Positions 24,664 to 32,460 of a stretch of DNA of 64,000 nt are shown here, piece after piece (position 1 is the stretch's first letter; each line of letters starts with the position of its first letter). Origin of the DNA: Chitinophagaceae bacterium. GTDB taxonomy: Bacteria > Bacteroidota > Bacteroidia > Chitinophagales > Chitinophagaceae. The DNA lies in assembly GCA_016710165.1 (NCBI GenBank), contig JADJLJ010000004.1, positions 186,001 through 250,000 on the forward strand, given 5' to 3'. The notes under the pieces were generated by a model. It saw nothing but the letters and a program-made list of their open reading frames with translations, made no database searches and was not told the DNA's origin. The position numbers and the translations under genes are program-made.

Positions 24664-25689
24664 ATGGGTACTAAAAAATTTGATATTAAAACATATGAAT
24701 CTTTTTCAGTGCCAGTAATTGAGTATAAAAAAAAGGTATATGATAAAGAGGGAAATCTTTTACCAATTTCGCCAGGTAAAGCCAATCCTATGGAGCGAGG
24801 GTATAATTCTTTTAGTATAGACATTCATGAAATATATCATGATGATGACTCAAAGATATCTATCAGAAAAATGACTGATACTATTTCAATAGAGCTTTAT
24901 CCTGATTGGACTAATAAGTCTGGTTTTGAATCCAAATTACCTAAACTACTCAATACCGGGGAAAATCCAAATGAAGTGTTAGTATTGGCAATTCGTTTGG
25001 TCTGCCCAAAGCTAAATTTTGTTATCGAAAGCAAACGATTATTACTCAATGAAATATTGGAGAAAAGCCCTATAAAGTTTAGCCCATTTAATTTAAACGA
25101 TGTTGTAGGGAAGATTGAGGTTCAAAGTGAGTTAGTAAGGGCAAAAAGCTCTAATCCAACAAGCGATACGATTGCGTTTTCAAATCTCACTATTTTATCT
25201 AGAAACCGGACAATTTCATTTTATGTAGACGAAGTAGATGATATTGGAGGAGCAGCATTGCCTATAACACCAGGAGACACAAAAGACAAGATGTTTGTGA
25301 TGAAAAACCTAAAAAAGCTTGGAACTGATCCCCCGACACTAATTTATCATAACCAGTTCAAAGACTTTTTTAATAATGGAGATAAATATTTAACTGTTCA
25401 AGCAATAATGATACTGGTCGGTCAACCTTATTGTGAACAATTATTAAAATGGTTGGTATTTGGTAAGCCAGATTATGAAAAAAAAGAGCATAAGATTATT
25501 ATTAAATTTATTGGTGAATTGTGTGATAAAAGGGAAAAAGAGTTAGAGGAAATCACAAAAGAAGCTGATGAGGGAAAAAAAAGTTTAGAATATTTAAAAT
25601 TGTCTAGTTTAATTTTTGAAAATATCCAAAGTGTGGGTCCAGGGTGGAAAAAGATGCTTTTTAATACTATTCAGAAAGAAAAATTATAA
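24664..25689 (+). CDS. Unrecognised protein of the putative defence operon
   Basis: 341 residues, AT-rich. I do not recognise the family. The N-terminal half looks strand-rich (SFSVPVIEYKKKVYDKEGNLL; FSIDIHEIYHDDDSK). The centre contains ISFYVDEVDDIGG. The C-terminal part is helical and charged (KREKELEEITKEADEGKKSLEYL, in two parts). There are no membrane segments, signal peptide, P-loop or clear PD-(D/E)XK motif. It sits 3 bp after the ATPase and 3 bp before the DUF6339-like gene, so it is almost certainly expressed as a unit with them and may be a structural or DNA-contacting subunit. Confidence 0.75.
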   Translation: MGTKKFDIKTYESFSVPVIEYKKKVYDKEGNLLPISPGKANPMERGYNSFSIDIHEIYHDDDSKISIRKMTDTISIELYPDWTNKSGFESKLPKLLNTGENPNEVLVLAIRLVCPKLNFVIESKRLLLNEILEKSPIKFSPFNLNDVVGKIEVQSELVRAKSSNPTSDTIAFSNLTILSRNRTISFYVDEVDDIGGAALPITPGDTKDKMFVMKNLKKLGTDPPTLIYHNQFKDFFNNGDKYLTVQAIMILVGQPYCEQLLKWLVFGKPDYEKKEHKIIIKFIGELCDKREKELEEITKEADEGKKSLEYLKLSSLIFENIQSVGPGWKKMLFNTIQKEKL

Positions 25690-25692
25690 GAA

Positions 25693-26544
25693 ATGCTAAG
25701 TATTGAAAAATTATATAGAATTAATAAAAATAATGAAGATTTAATTCAGTTATTGTCTCCAGAAATTACAGCTTCAAACCAAGAGTTATTTTATAAAAAA
25801 AGTGGGGACCAAAATAAATTCAATAAAGAGTTAAGAAACAAAGGAATTGATTTAATTAATGGCGAAAAATATCCAGAATTGGAAAACTCTTTAACTAATA
25901 TTCGACAGGAGATTATTATATTATTAAAAAATAATAGCGACATAAAAAGACCCCGACTTGATTTAGATATGGCCAAGATATTTCATAAAAATTTAAATCT
26001 TCCCAAGATGGCTACAATTGATTATGAATTTTGGAAGTATATCACACTTTTCTATTTTATAGAAGTAGTGAAATGGAGATGGGAAAAAGACCCGGAGAAA
26101 CCCGAAAACTGGAATACTAATGCCAAGGCAATATGTGGAAGATCTTTGGGGTTGACGCTTAATAAAAAAAAATATGATGAGGATAAAACAATTTCCTACA
26201 CAATTAGAAACCAACGAATTGATTGCTATCGTTATTGGTGGATAGGAAATAAGTTATTTGATAAAACAAAAGGGTATTACTATTTGGATAAAATATCTGA
26301 AAAATTTAAAAATGAAGATGCTTCACTTCAGGATTTTTTGAACCATTTAGAGGGGAATAAACTTTTAAGTGAGAATGATCGTGTTTCAAAGATTATGGCT
26401 GAATCAATTCTTCTTTCTCACAAAAAATTTAGTGAAACTGAGATGCGCAATTCTTTTAATCGTTACAATGCATTTAGTAATCGTTTATTTATGGAAGCAG
26501 AGGAGAAAATGATTAAAAAAGAAATCTGCCTAATTGATGTTTAA
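25693..26544 (+). CDS. DUF6339-like protein, last gene of the putative defence operon
   Basis: 283 residues, mostly helical. The segment NQRIDCYRYWWIGNKLFD (~171-188) matches the R...RyWWiG..lfD pattern that I associate with the DUF6339 family, which is met next to DNA cytosine methylases and ATPases; this assignment is from memory. The preceding part (WKYITLFYFIEVVKWRWEKD) and the C-terminal part (RVSKIMAESILLSHKKFSE) are also helical. No catalytic motif is obvious. The stop is 2 bp from the stop of the convergent methylase gene. Confidence 0.65.
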   Translation: MLSIEKLYRINKNNEDLIQLLSPEITASNQELFYKKSGDQNKFNKELRNKGIDLINGEKYPELENSLTNIRQEIIILLKNNSDIKRPRLDLDMAKIFHKNLNLPKMATIDYEFWKYITLFYFIEVVKWRWEKDPEKPENWNTNAKAICGRSLGLTLNKKKYDEDKTISYTIRNQRIDCYRYWWIGNKLFDKTKGYYYLDKISEKFKNEDASLQDFLNHLEGNKLLSENDRVSKIMAESILLSHKKFSETEMRNSFNRYNAFSNRLFMEAEEKMIKKEICLIDV

Positions 26545-26546
26545 AT

Positions 26547-28094
26547 TTATCGAAAGATTTTAGAAATAATTGAAGCAATTTGCTTAGCCAATAAAGGAGG
26601 TACCGCATTGCCAACCTGCTTGTACTGTTCAGTTCGTGGCCCACAGAAAAAATAGTTGTCCGGAAATGTCTGAATTCTTGCAGCTTCTCTTACTGTAAAA
26701 CTTCTGCATTGCAGTGGGTCTGCATAAATATAAGCATGGCCATCTTTTGAAATATGACTGGTTATTGTTTTGCATGGTTCTCCTGGTAGCTGAACCATAA
26801 AACGTTTTACAAAGTCGCCTGTTTTTACATTCTTATGGTTTGGTAAAAGTAAAGAAGGGAAATCCTCCAATTTTGGAGAACGGCCTTTAATCTTTCCAAA
26901 ACAGGAAACAAATAAATATCGCCATAGATCGTTTCTCATATGACCCCTGGCTTCATGATTGGCAACGCCTTTAAGCATCTTATCAAGATACCACTCTGGT
27001 CTATAGTTTACAGAAGCATCAAAATCTACATACAGATTCCCTCTGTCTTTACGTGGTATAGAAATATTGTCGATAACCTGCATCATTTTATTCCACACAA
27101 CCTCATCAATCTGTTTTTTTAATCCTGGAGATCTTAGCGATTCTAAAGCCGCCTTCCATTCCTGTTTTCCGTCTTTTTCTTTTGACAATCCACTGCGAAG
27201 GGCTGGCAAACCTGCTAATACATCTTGAACAGAAATTTGTTTTTCGGCCGGAATCAGAATATTGGGCTCTAAAGTAATGTCTTCTCTTATGCCTAATAAA
27301 ATAACACGGTGTCTTGTCTGAGGGATTCCATATTTTTCTGCTCTGATAATGAAATCTGAAGGACGGAATTCTTCCGTAAAAAAATTCTTTTTATTAGGTC
27401 TTTTTACCAGTGAAAATATCTTATATCCATATTTGCTTTTTGGTATCTTATTTTCCCCATGCAGTTTTCTATATGATTCAACAGGATTTCTCAGATCGTT
27501 CAACAGCTCCTTGAAAATGGATTCATTTTCTACTTTTGAAGACAGCAGACCTTTCACATTTTCCATTATAAAAACCGCAGGTTGATGCTTTGCAAGAATT
27601 CTGTAATATTCCCTAAATAGATAAACTCTTTCATCTTCTTTATTCAATCCTTCCTTTTCCTGTCTTCTTGCCCTGCCTACCAATGAATATGCCTGACAGG
27701 GAGGGCCTCCGATTAAAAGAAAATTTCTTTCACCTTTACGCGACTCTCTGATTCGCTTATCAATTTGTTCATGGTCTTTCTGATCTCCCAATGAAAATCT
27801 CCATGCTTCATATTTTGCAGCATTGGCTTGTTCCGGGTAAAGTTTATACAGATCTTCAACTTCTTTTATTTCTCCCCGGACAAACTGATAATATTCCGGT
27901 GGGAACTGATTGACTGGAAACTGGCGAAGAAAACTTCGCAGTGTTAGTGTTTTATGTGCAAACTCATCTCTTTCAATGGACAAAACAATTTTAAAAAACC
28001 GCTCATTCTTATCATTTACAACTGAAGTAAAACCTTCACCAAGGCCACCTGGTCCTGCAAATAAATCTATTATAGGGATTTGTTTACTGCTCAT
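26547..28094 (-). CDS. dcm: DNA (cytosine-5) methyltransferase
   Basis: 515 residues with all main C5-methylase motifs: I IIDLFAGPGGLGEGF (8-22), IV GGPPCQAYS with catalytic Cys133, VI FIMENVKGL, VIII YGIPQTRHRVILLGI, and X QVGNAVPPLLA near the end. It methylates cytosine in a recognition sequence that cannot be read from the protein. The long target-recognition region (~300-430) is intact. A vsr gene lies 66 bp upstream on the same strand, the classical dcm-vsr pairing. No separate restriction nuclease is beside it, so the convergent ATPase operon is the candidate effector. Confidence 0.95.
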   Translation of the reverse strand: MSSKQIPIIDLFAGPGGLGEGFTSVVNDKNERFFKIVLSIERDEFAHKTLTLRSFLRQFPVNQFPPEYYQFVRGEIKEVEDLYKLYPEQANAAKYEAWRFSLGDQKDHEQIDKRIRESRKGERNFLLIGGPPCQAYSLVGRARRQEKEGLNKEDERVYLFREYYRILAKHQPAVFIMENVKGLLSSKVENESIFKELLNDLRNPVESYRKLHGENKIPKSKYGYKIFSLVKRPNKKNFFTEEFRPSDFIIRAEKYGIPQTRHRVILLGIREDITLEPNILIPAEKQISVQDVLAGLPALRSGLSKEKDGKQEWKAALESLRSPGLKKQIDEVVWNKMMQVIDNISIPRKDRGNLYVDFDASVNYRPEWYLDKMLKGVANHEARGHMRNDLWRYLFVSCFGKIKGRSPKLEDFPSLLLPNHKNVKTGDFVKRFMVQLPGEPCKTITSHISKDGHAYIYADPLQCRSFTVREAARIQTFPDNYFFCGPRTEQYKQVGNAVPPLLAKQIASIISKIFR

Positions 28095-28160
28095 TCAGGG
28101 AGCAATATTACTACATGTAAATTGAAGTTCCTGGAGTTTTACCCCAAATAAATGGGAAAA

Positions 28161-28574
28161 TCAACATAACTTTTTAAGAATAGAATATAATGTTCTTTCA
28201 AGCCTCTGGGGCTTTAACCTGCATTCCCAAATAACCATCACCTTCCAGTTATCTTTTTTCAAGGTTTTTATGACTTTTTCATCATTAGCCTTATTCCGGT
28301 TTATCTTATCCATCCACCATTTGGTTCTTGTCTTCGGCATAACAAAGTACTTACAGTATTTATGCCCATGCCAGAAACAGCCATGCACAAAAATCACCGT
28401 TCGGTATTTGGGTAAAACAATATCCGGTTTACCGGGGAGATTTTTAACGTGGAGCCTGTAACGGTATCCGTTTGCATGCAGAAACCTGCGTACCAGCATC
28501 TCAGGCTTCGTATCCTTGCTGCGGATCTGCTGCATATTATAGCTACGTTGCCGGGGTGTATGCACATCTGCCAT
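28161..28574 (-). CDS. vsr: Very short patch repair (Vsr) DNA mismatch endonuclease
   Basis: 137 residues, typical length. Signature parts: RSYNMQQIRSKDTKPEM, LHANGYRYRLH, LPGKPDIVLPKYRTVIFVHG, CFWHGHKYC (zinc/active-site region) and WKVMVIWECRLK. Vsr nicks next to T:G mismatches made when 5-methylcytosine deaminates, protecting methylated sites. It probably forms an operon with the downstream methylase. Some Vsr-like proteins act as restriction enzymes, which is a second possibility here. Confidence 0.95.
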   Translation of the reverse strand: MADVHTPRQRSYNMQQIRSKDTKPEMLVRRFLHANGYRYRLHVKNLPGKPDIVLPKYRTVIFVHGCFWHGHKYCKYFVMPKTRTKWWMDKINRNKANDEKVIKTLKKDNWKVMVIWECRLKPQRLERTLYSILKKLC

Positions 28575-28613
28575 ACCATAAATCTACGGATGTTTGCCTT
28601 ACCGCCTGCCTGC

Positions 28614-30083
28614 TCAGTTGATCTTTACCGCAGTCATTTTTCTCTCGCCCCGCTTAAAATAAAAACCGGTTACCTTTCCGGTGGCGTCTTTTTCAAAACT
28701 GAAAAGGATCGTTATCTCTTTGGCAAAAAATTCTTCGGGAGAAGAGAAATAGATCTTATACACATCCCGGCGGTTTACCGTAAATAACGACTGGCCCCCG
28801 TTGCGGCTGATGGTTATGGTATCGCCATTTATTAAATAATCCCCGGTATACGCATCCAGCACAGCGTCCGGAACGGTAACCAGTTTTTTTACCAGGGGCT
28901 TATAATAATCTTTCCATCCATATACTTTGGCCACGCTGTTGATCACTTCATTTAAAATACTGCCGTTGTCGCTGTTCACCATCACCACCACGCCATCGCC
29001 ATTTTTAAAACTGCCTTTATAGGCGCTCAGGAACCCTTCGTCTGCACCATTGTGGCCAAAATATTTATTGTTGCCTTTCGTCTCAATAAAAACGCCCAAT
29101 GCCGCATTGCTGTCGATATAAGGCGTCAGCCGCAATGCCGTCATTTGCTGATCAAGTACTTTATTTGACCTGCCCTCCAGGGAAAGCTGCGTTTCAATGA
29201 TGTATTTTGAAAGGTCGGTGGGGTTTGTCCATAAGCCGGCGGCAGCCTGCTCGGGATATAAATGAAACCGGGTATCTACTTCTTTGCCGTCATCGCGGTA
29301 ACCGGTTGCTAAAAATTTTTGATTGTTTGCAGCGGGTGGCTGGGTGTAGGAACTCATCGTCATACCCAGGGGTTTTAAAACGTTTTGCCACATATACACA
29401 TCATAAGGCTGCTGCGTAATATCCTGCAGCATCAATTGGGTAATGGTAGTACCGCCACCGGAATATTGATAACGCAGTCCCGGCTCAAATTGTGAGCGTA
29501 CCGCCCCGGTATTGGCAGGCGCTTTGCCATTGAGCACTTCGGGTAAAGAAGGAATGGTATCGCCATTGGCATAGCCCGGGAAACCATGCACGGTTAGCCC
29601 GGCAGTATGACTGAGTAAATTGGCCGTGCTGATCTTTTTCCCTTTTGATAAAGAGTCGTAAGGGAACTTCCAGCTGCGGAGATAATTATTAATGTCGGCG
29701 TAAAGGTCAATTTTTTTATCCTGTACCAGTTTTAATACGCCCACGCCATTCAACGATTTGCTGATAGACCCAGCCTGGAAAAGTGTTTGTGTGGTAACCG
29801 GTTTTTTTGTTGCGGTATCGGCCAGGCCATAACCACGTGCCCACTCAATCTTATAGTTATGTATCACGGCGATGCTCAGGCCACGTAATTTATAATAGGC
29901 CATCCGTTCCTGCAGGGTCCACTCATTCATACTGTCCTGTATCTGCAGCCAGCCGCTTAAATTGGTTTCAACCTGTTTTATTTTCGCTTCAATGTCTTTG
30001 GAGTAGGTGGGCTGCTGCGCCTGCGCAAAAAGGGGTATGATAAAAAATACGATCGCTCCGGATTGCTTTAGTAGTTGCCGCAT
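28614..30083 (-). CDS. Secreted serine beta-lactamase/D-alanyl-D-alanine carboxypeptidase-like hydrolase
   Basis: The start is probably ATG 30083 (MRQLLKQSGAIVFFIIPLFAQAQ), a signal peptide; the longer frame to 30107 adds eight residues. Class C-type motifs: SISKS with the nucleophile Ser (AGSISKSLNG), YSGGG (YxG/N) and a C-terminal HNGADEGF region in place of KTG. These enzymes include esterases, penicillin-binding proteins and peptidases, so the substrate is open. The C-terminal ~100 residues form a small beta domain (DYLINGDTITISRNGG). No partner genes are near. Confidence 0.88.
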   Translation of the reverse strand: MRQLLKQSGAIVFFIIPLFAQAQQPTYSKDIEAKIKQVETNLSGWLQIQDSMNEWTLQERMAYYKLRGLSIAVIHNYKIEWARGYGLADTATKKPVTTQTLFQAGSISKSLNGVGVLKLVQDKKIDLYADINNYLRSWKFPYDSLSKGKKISTANLLSHTAGLTVHGFPGYANGDTIPSLPEVLNGKAPANTGAVRSQFEPGLRYQYSGGGTTITQLMLQDITQQPYDVYMWQNVLKPLGMTMSSYTQPPAANNQKFLATGYRDDGKEVDTRFHLYPEQAAAGLWTNPTDLSKYIIETQLSLEGRSNKVLDQQMTALRLTPYIDSNAALGVFIETKGNNKYFGHNGADEGFLSAYKGSFKNGDGVVVMVNSDNGSILNEVINSVAKVYGWKDYYKPLVKKLVTVPDAVLDAYTGDYLINGDTITISRNGGQSLFTVNRRDVYKIYFSSPEEFFAKEITILFSFEKDATGKVTGFYFKRGERKMTAVKIN

Positions 30084-30164
30084 ATGGATCTGTTTTTGAT
30101 TGAACAAAATACAATAAAAGACGGTAGTGTCTCAGTTTAAAATCGAATTCTTCATTAAAATGAG

Positions 30165-30230
30165 CTGTCAGGTTGAGCTTGTCGAAACCGATTTAATAAT
30201 CGCCTTCGACAAGCTCAGGCTGACAACAAT
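30165..30230. repeat. Inverted repeat TGAGCTTGTCGAA ... TTCGACAAGCTCA
   Basis: An almost perfect hairpin: TGTCAGGTTGAGCTTGTCGAA, then a ~20-nt loop, then TTCGACAAGCTCAGGCTGACA. The inner part CCTTCGACAAGCTCAGG is related to the CCTTCGGCTCCGCTCAGG element at 18.5-19.4 kb. It lies in the gap between two divergent genes. Confidence 0.8.
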
Positions 30231-30364
30231 TTTTAAACTTAGATACTACCTAAAAGACGGGCACAGGTGAACGGCACCGTTATTTTTATAATACCTGACA
30301 TTAATCAGCAACCAAACCCACCCGGCTCATCAGAATCCGGCGGCTAAGCCACTTTTTTTGTACC

Positions 30365-30898
30365 ATGAAAATCTTCCATCGCATAAGGAGGTTTTTTATC
30401 GTCCTCCTCCTGCTGCCTGCCCTGGGTGCGGGCGCACAAAGAACGGCCAGCATCGACCTGGCGTCCATTCGTAACATGCGCCACCAGCTCAACGGGCTTA
30501 ATGTGAGCGGATTCTACCATTTTAATGAACGCCTCATCGGCGGCATTGAAATGAACCGCTTCTTCCCGGTGAAACGGGTTAAAGGACAAGAGCCGATGGA
30601 GATCTCGGCCTGGGACTTTGACCTGAATTTTCACTACCTGCTTCCGGTGAGCAGAACGGTAAAACTTTACCCGCTCAGCGGCATCAGCCATACTTCCGAA
30701 AGGGAACTCAACCGGGTTAACGGCGAAAGTATCTACGAACGCTTCTGGTCTTTTAATACGGGCGCCGGGATCGTCTTCCTGCTGGATAGATGGTCGCCGC
30801 ACGCAGAGTATATGTTTACCTGGGGGCATATCAACCAGCAGTTCTTACTGGTGGGCATCAGTTATGAGATCGAGTGGGGGCACAAGGAGAAGAAGTAA
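30365..30898 (+). CDS. Secreted hypothetical protein, possible small outer-membrane beta-barrel
   Basis: 177 residues with a clear signal peptide (MKIFHRIRRFFIVLLLLPALGAGAQ, quoted in part: FFIVLLLLPALGAGA). The mature part alternates aromatic and polar residues in strands (NVSGFYHF, GGIEMNRFF, FDLNFHYLLPV, VKLYPLSGISH, HAEYMFTWGH, QFLLVGISYEIEW) and ends near an aromatic residue, like a small 8-strand porin-type barrel. The function is unknown. Confidence 0.7.
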   Translation: MKIFHRIRRFFIVLLLLPALGAGAQRTASIDLASIRNMRHQLNGLNVSGFYHFNERLIGGIEMNRFFPVKRVKGQEPMEISAWDFDLNFHYLLPVSRTVKLYPLSGISHTSERELNRVNGESIYERFWSFNTGAGIVFLLDRWSPHAEYMFTWGHINQQFLLVGISYEIEWGHKEKK

Positions 30899-30999
30899 GG
30901 GATCATTCTTCCTTCTGAAACCGATACGTCTCCGGAACGGCTCAAAAACAAAAAAGCATCAACCGTCCATTGATGCATATACAATTAATTATTGGGAGG

Positions 31000-31173
31000 T
31001 TATTTAACTTTTGCCGGTTGTTTGGGCAGGCCAACAGCTTTTAATAATGCTTTTGCAGCATTCGCTTTTTTCACAAAAAAGGGATGCTTTTCGTAATTGC
31101 CGACCTTGCTGTCAATTACAGCATTGGGTTTTTTACCTTTTGCTTTGCTTTTATTTTTAGCTATTACACCCAT
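31000..31173 (-). CDS. Small basic hypothetical protein, 57 residues
   Basis: Open frame ATG 31173 to TAA 31000. It encodes a lysine- and alanine-rich peptide (MGVIAKNKSKAKGKKPNAV; KVGNYEKHPFFVKKANAAKA; LLKAVGLPKQPAKVK). The composition is not random, and the frame has a clean start after AAATTTGAATC on the minus strand. No family is recognised. It may bind nucleic acid, judging by charge only. Confidence 0.55.
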   Translation of the reverse strand: MGVIAKNKSKAKGKKPNAVIDSKVGNYEKHPFFVKKANAAKALLKAVGLPKQPAKVK

Positions 31174-31189
31174 GATTCAAATTTACAAA

Positions 31190-31626
31190 TTATTTCCTGT
31201 GTATCAAAAAGGCCTCATAATCCCTTCGCTCAGTAGATTGCTCCCAGCTTCCGTTTATTAATCCGGATATATCAAATTCTGAACTGATCTGTTCCAGGTA
31301 ATTGGTTATACCCATTCTGTAAAGTCTTGTTCTTGAAAGCGTACTGCCCTTAGCGACAACCAGTGAGCCTGGGTATTGGTCAGTAAATCATATACGGTGG
31401 CTGCTACAGTTGCCAATACCTTCCGGCTGTCGTTATTATTGGTAACAACAGTATCACTTATTTCTCCTGTTGCTTCATCAAGGTCGCCAAAGGCAAGGTT
31501 AAAAACAGCATCGCCGATCTTTGTGTAGCGAATAACTTTTTTTATTTTTCCTTTAGGTCCTTCACTGAAGAATTCATAATCAAGGAACCCGCTATTGGTT
31601 TTATATTGATATCTTGGGAGATACAT
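31190..31626 (-). pseudogene. DUF6934-like protein, frameshifted near its middle
   Basis: The N-terminal 90 residues (YQYKTNSGFLDYEFFSEGPKG; IRYTKIGDAVFNLAFGD; TNNNDSRKVLATVAATVYDLL) fit the DUF6934 family of Bacteroidota mobile regions. The frame as read ends at 31306. A one-base deletion near 31361-31375 hides the continuation VVAKGSTLSRTRLYRMGITN and a C-terminus ending YEAFLIHRK with stop TAA at 31190-31192. Full length would be ~145 residues, normal for the family. The function is unknown. It is found next to the ORF6N gene here. Confidence 0.7.
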
Positions 31627-31662
31627 CTTTTATCCGGACTGAATAGTAATTAAGCAGGTGAT

Positions 31663-32243
31663 TTAATCCTTCTCATCCTTCCTCCTGAAGCCGATCCTTG
31701 TCCGGTGTGGCTGTGGCGGGTTCAGCAATTTATTGAGATAGCTGAAGACCAGGGCGATCTGCTCATCGTGTTTACCCATTTTCTTTTCTATTTTTTCCAG
31801 TTGTAGCAGTATGTCTTTATGGGTCATCAGCAGGGCTCTCATCCGGGTGAATACACGTATATGATCTGGATGTTTACGGCGATAGCGGTTGGGCTGTTCA
31901 ATACCGAGGAAAGCATGGCTACGCTCTGTTCGGTAAAGGCCATGGGTATGTACCTTGTACCACCCCATCTTGAGGTCGCAATTTGCGACCTCAAGTTTTC
32001 ATATTCATCTTTTGTAAGCCGGAACATAAAATCTTCTGGAAACCTTTCTTTATTCCTGTTTACCTGCTCATTCAATCTCTTTGTTTCAACTTTATAAAGA
32101 ATTGACAGATCAAAATCCAGCATTACCTTTTGCCCACGGATAAGATAGATATTATTCATCACCAGCTCATCAGAAATGATGGGGATCTTAGTATTCTTGG
32201 TCATATTGTTCCATTTAGAATTGGATGTCACAAATTGTGACAT
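31663..32243 (-). pseudogene. ORF6N-domain DNA-binding protein, frameshifted
   Basis: ORF6N domain: IPIISDELVMNNIYLIRGQKV, LDFDLSILYKVETKRLNEQV, then LRSQIATSRWGGTRY and AFTEQSVAMLSSVL. The likely start is ATG 32204 (MTKNTK), or 32243 within a palindrome. The frame is lost at ~31857-31862, where an extra TA splits it from the C-terminal coiled part (RVFTRMRALLMTHKDILLQL; KIEKKMGKHDEQIALVF). The domain is related to phage antirepressors (KilA-N/DinD relatives). Two large palindromes lie in and before the gene. Confidence 0.75.
31969..31995. promoter_or_regulatory. 27-bp perfect palindrome inside the ORF6N gene
   Basis: CTTGAGGTCGCAA, one central T, then TTGCGACCTCAAG. It encodes LRSQIATSR on the minus strand. 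Its core TCGCAANTTGCGA matches the core of the palindrome over the gene start (TCACAANTTGTGA), so it may be a protein-binding site. Confidence 0.5.
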
Positions 32244-32251
32244 CCAATTCT
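32217..32251. promoter_or_regulatory. 35-bp perfect palindrome at the start of the ORF6N gene
   Basis: AGAATTGGATGTCACAA, one central A, then TTGTGACATCCAATTCT: 17 bp on each side without mismatch, covering the upstream possible start codon. Its position and symmetry suggest an operator. A hairpin-forming repeat is the alternative. Confidence 0.6.
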
Positions 32252-32460
32252 AAAGTAAAGCCGCCAACAAAATAAATTGAGTTGTTTTTCACACTAAATT
32301 CCGGTGATTTTCAGACCCGGGTTCACAAGATGCGGCTCAGGATCTCGTGTTCTTCCATGGAGATGTATCAAAAAAAAGAAAAGAAAAACCACATAGTAAC
32401 GGCAACTGTTTTTACCAATTATTAACCAGCACTCAACGTATTTTGAGTTATCTTTCCTCC

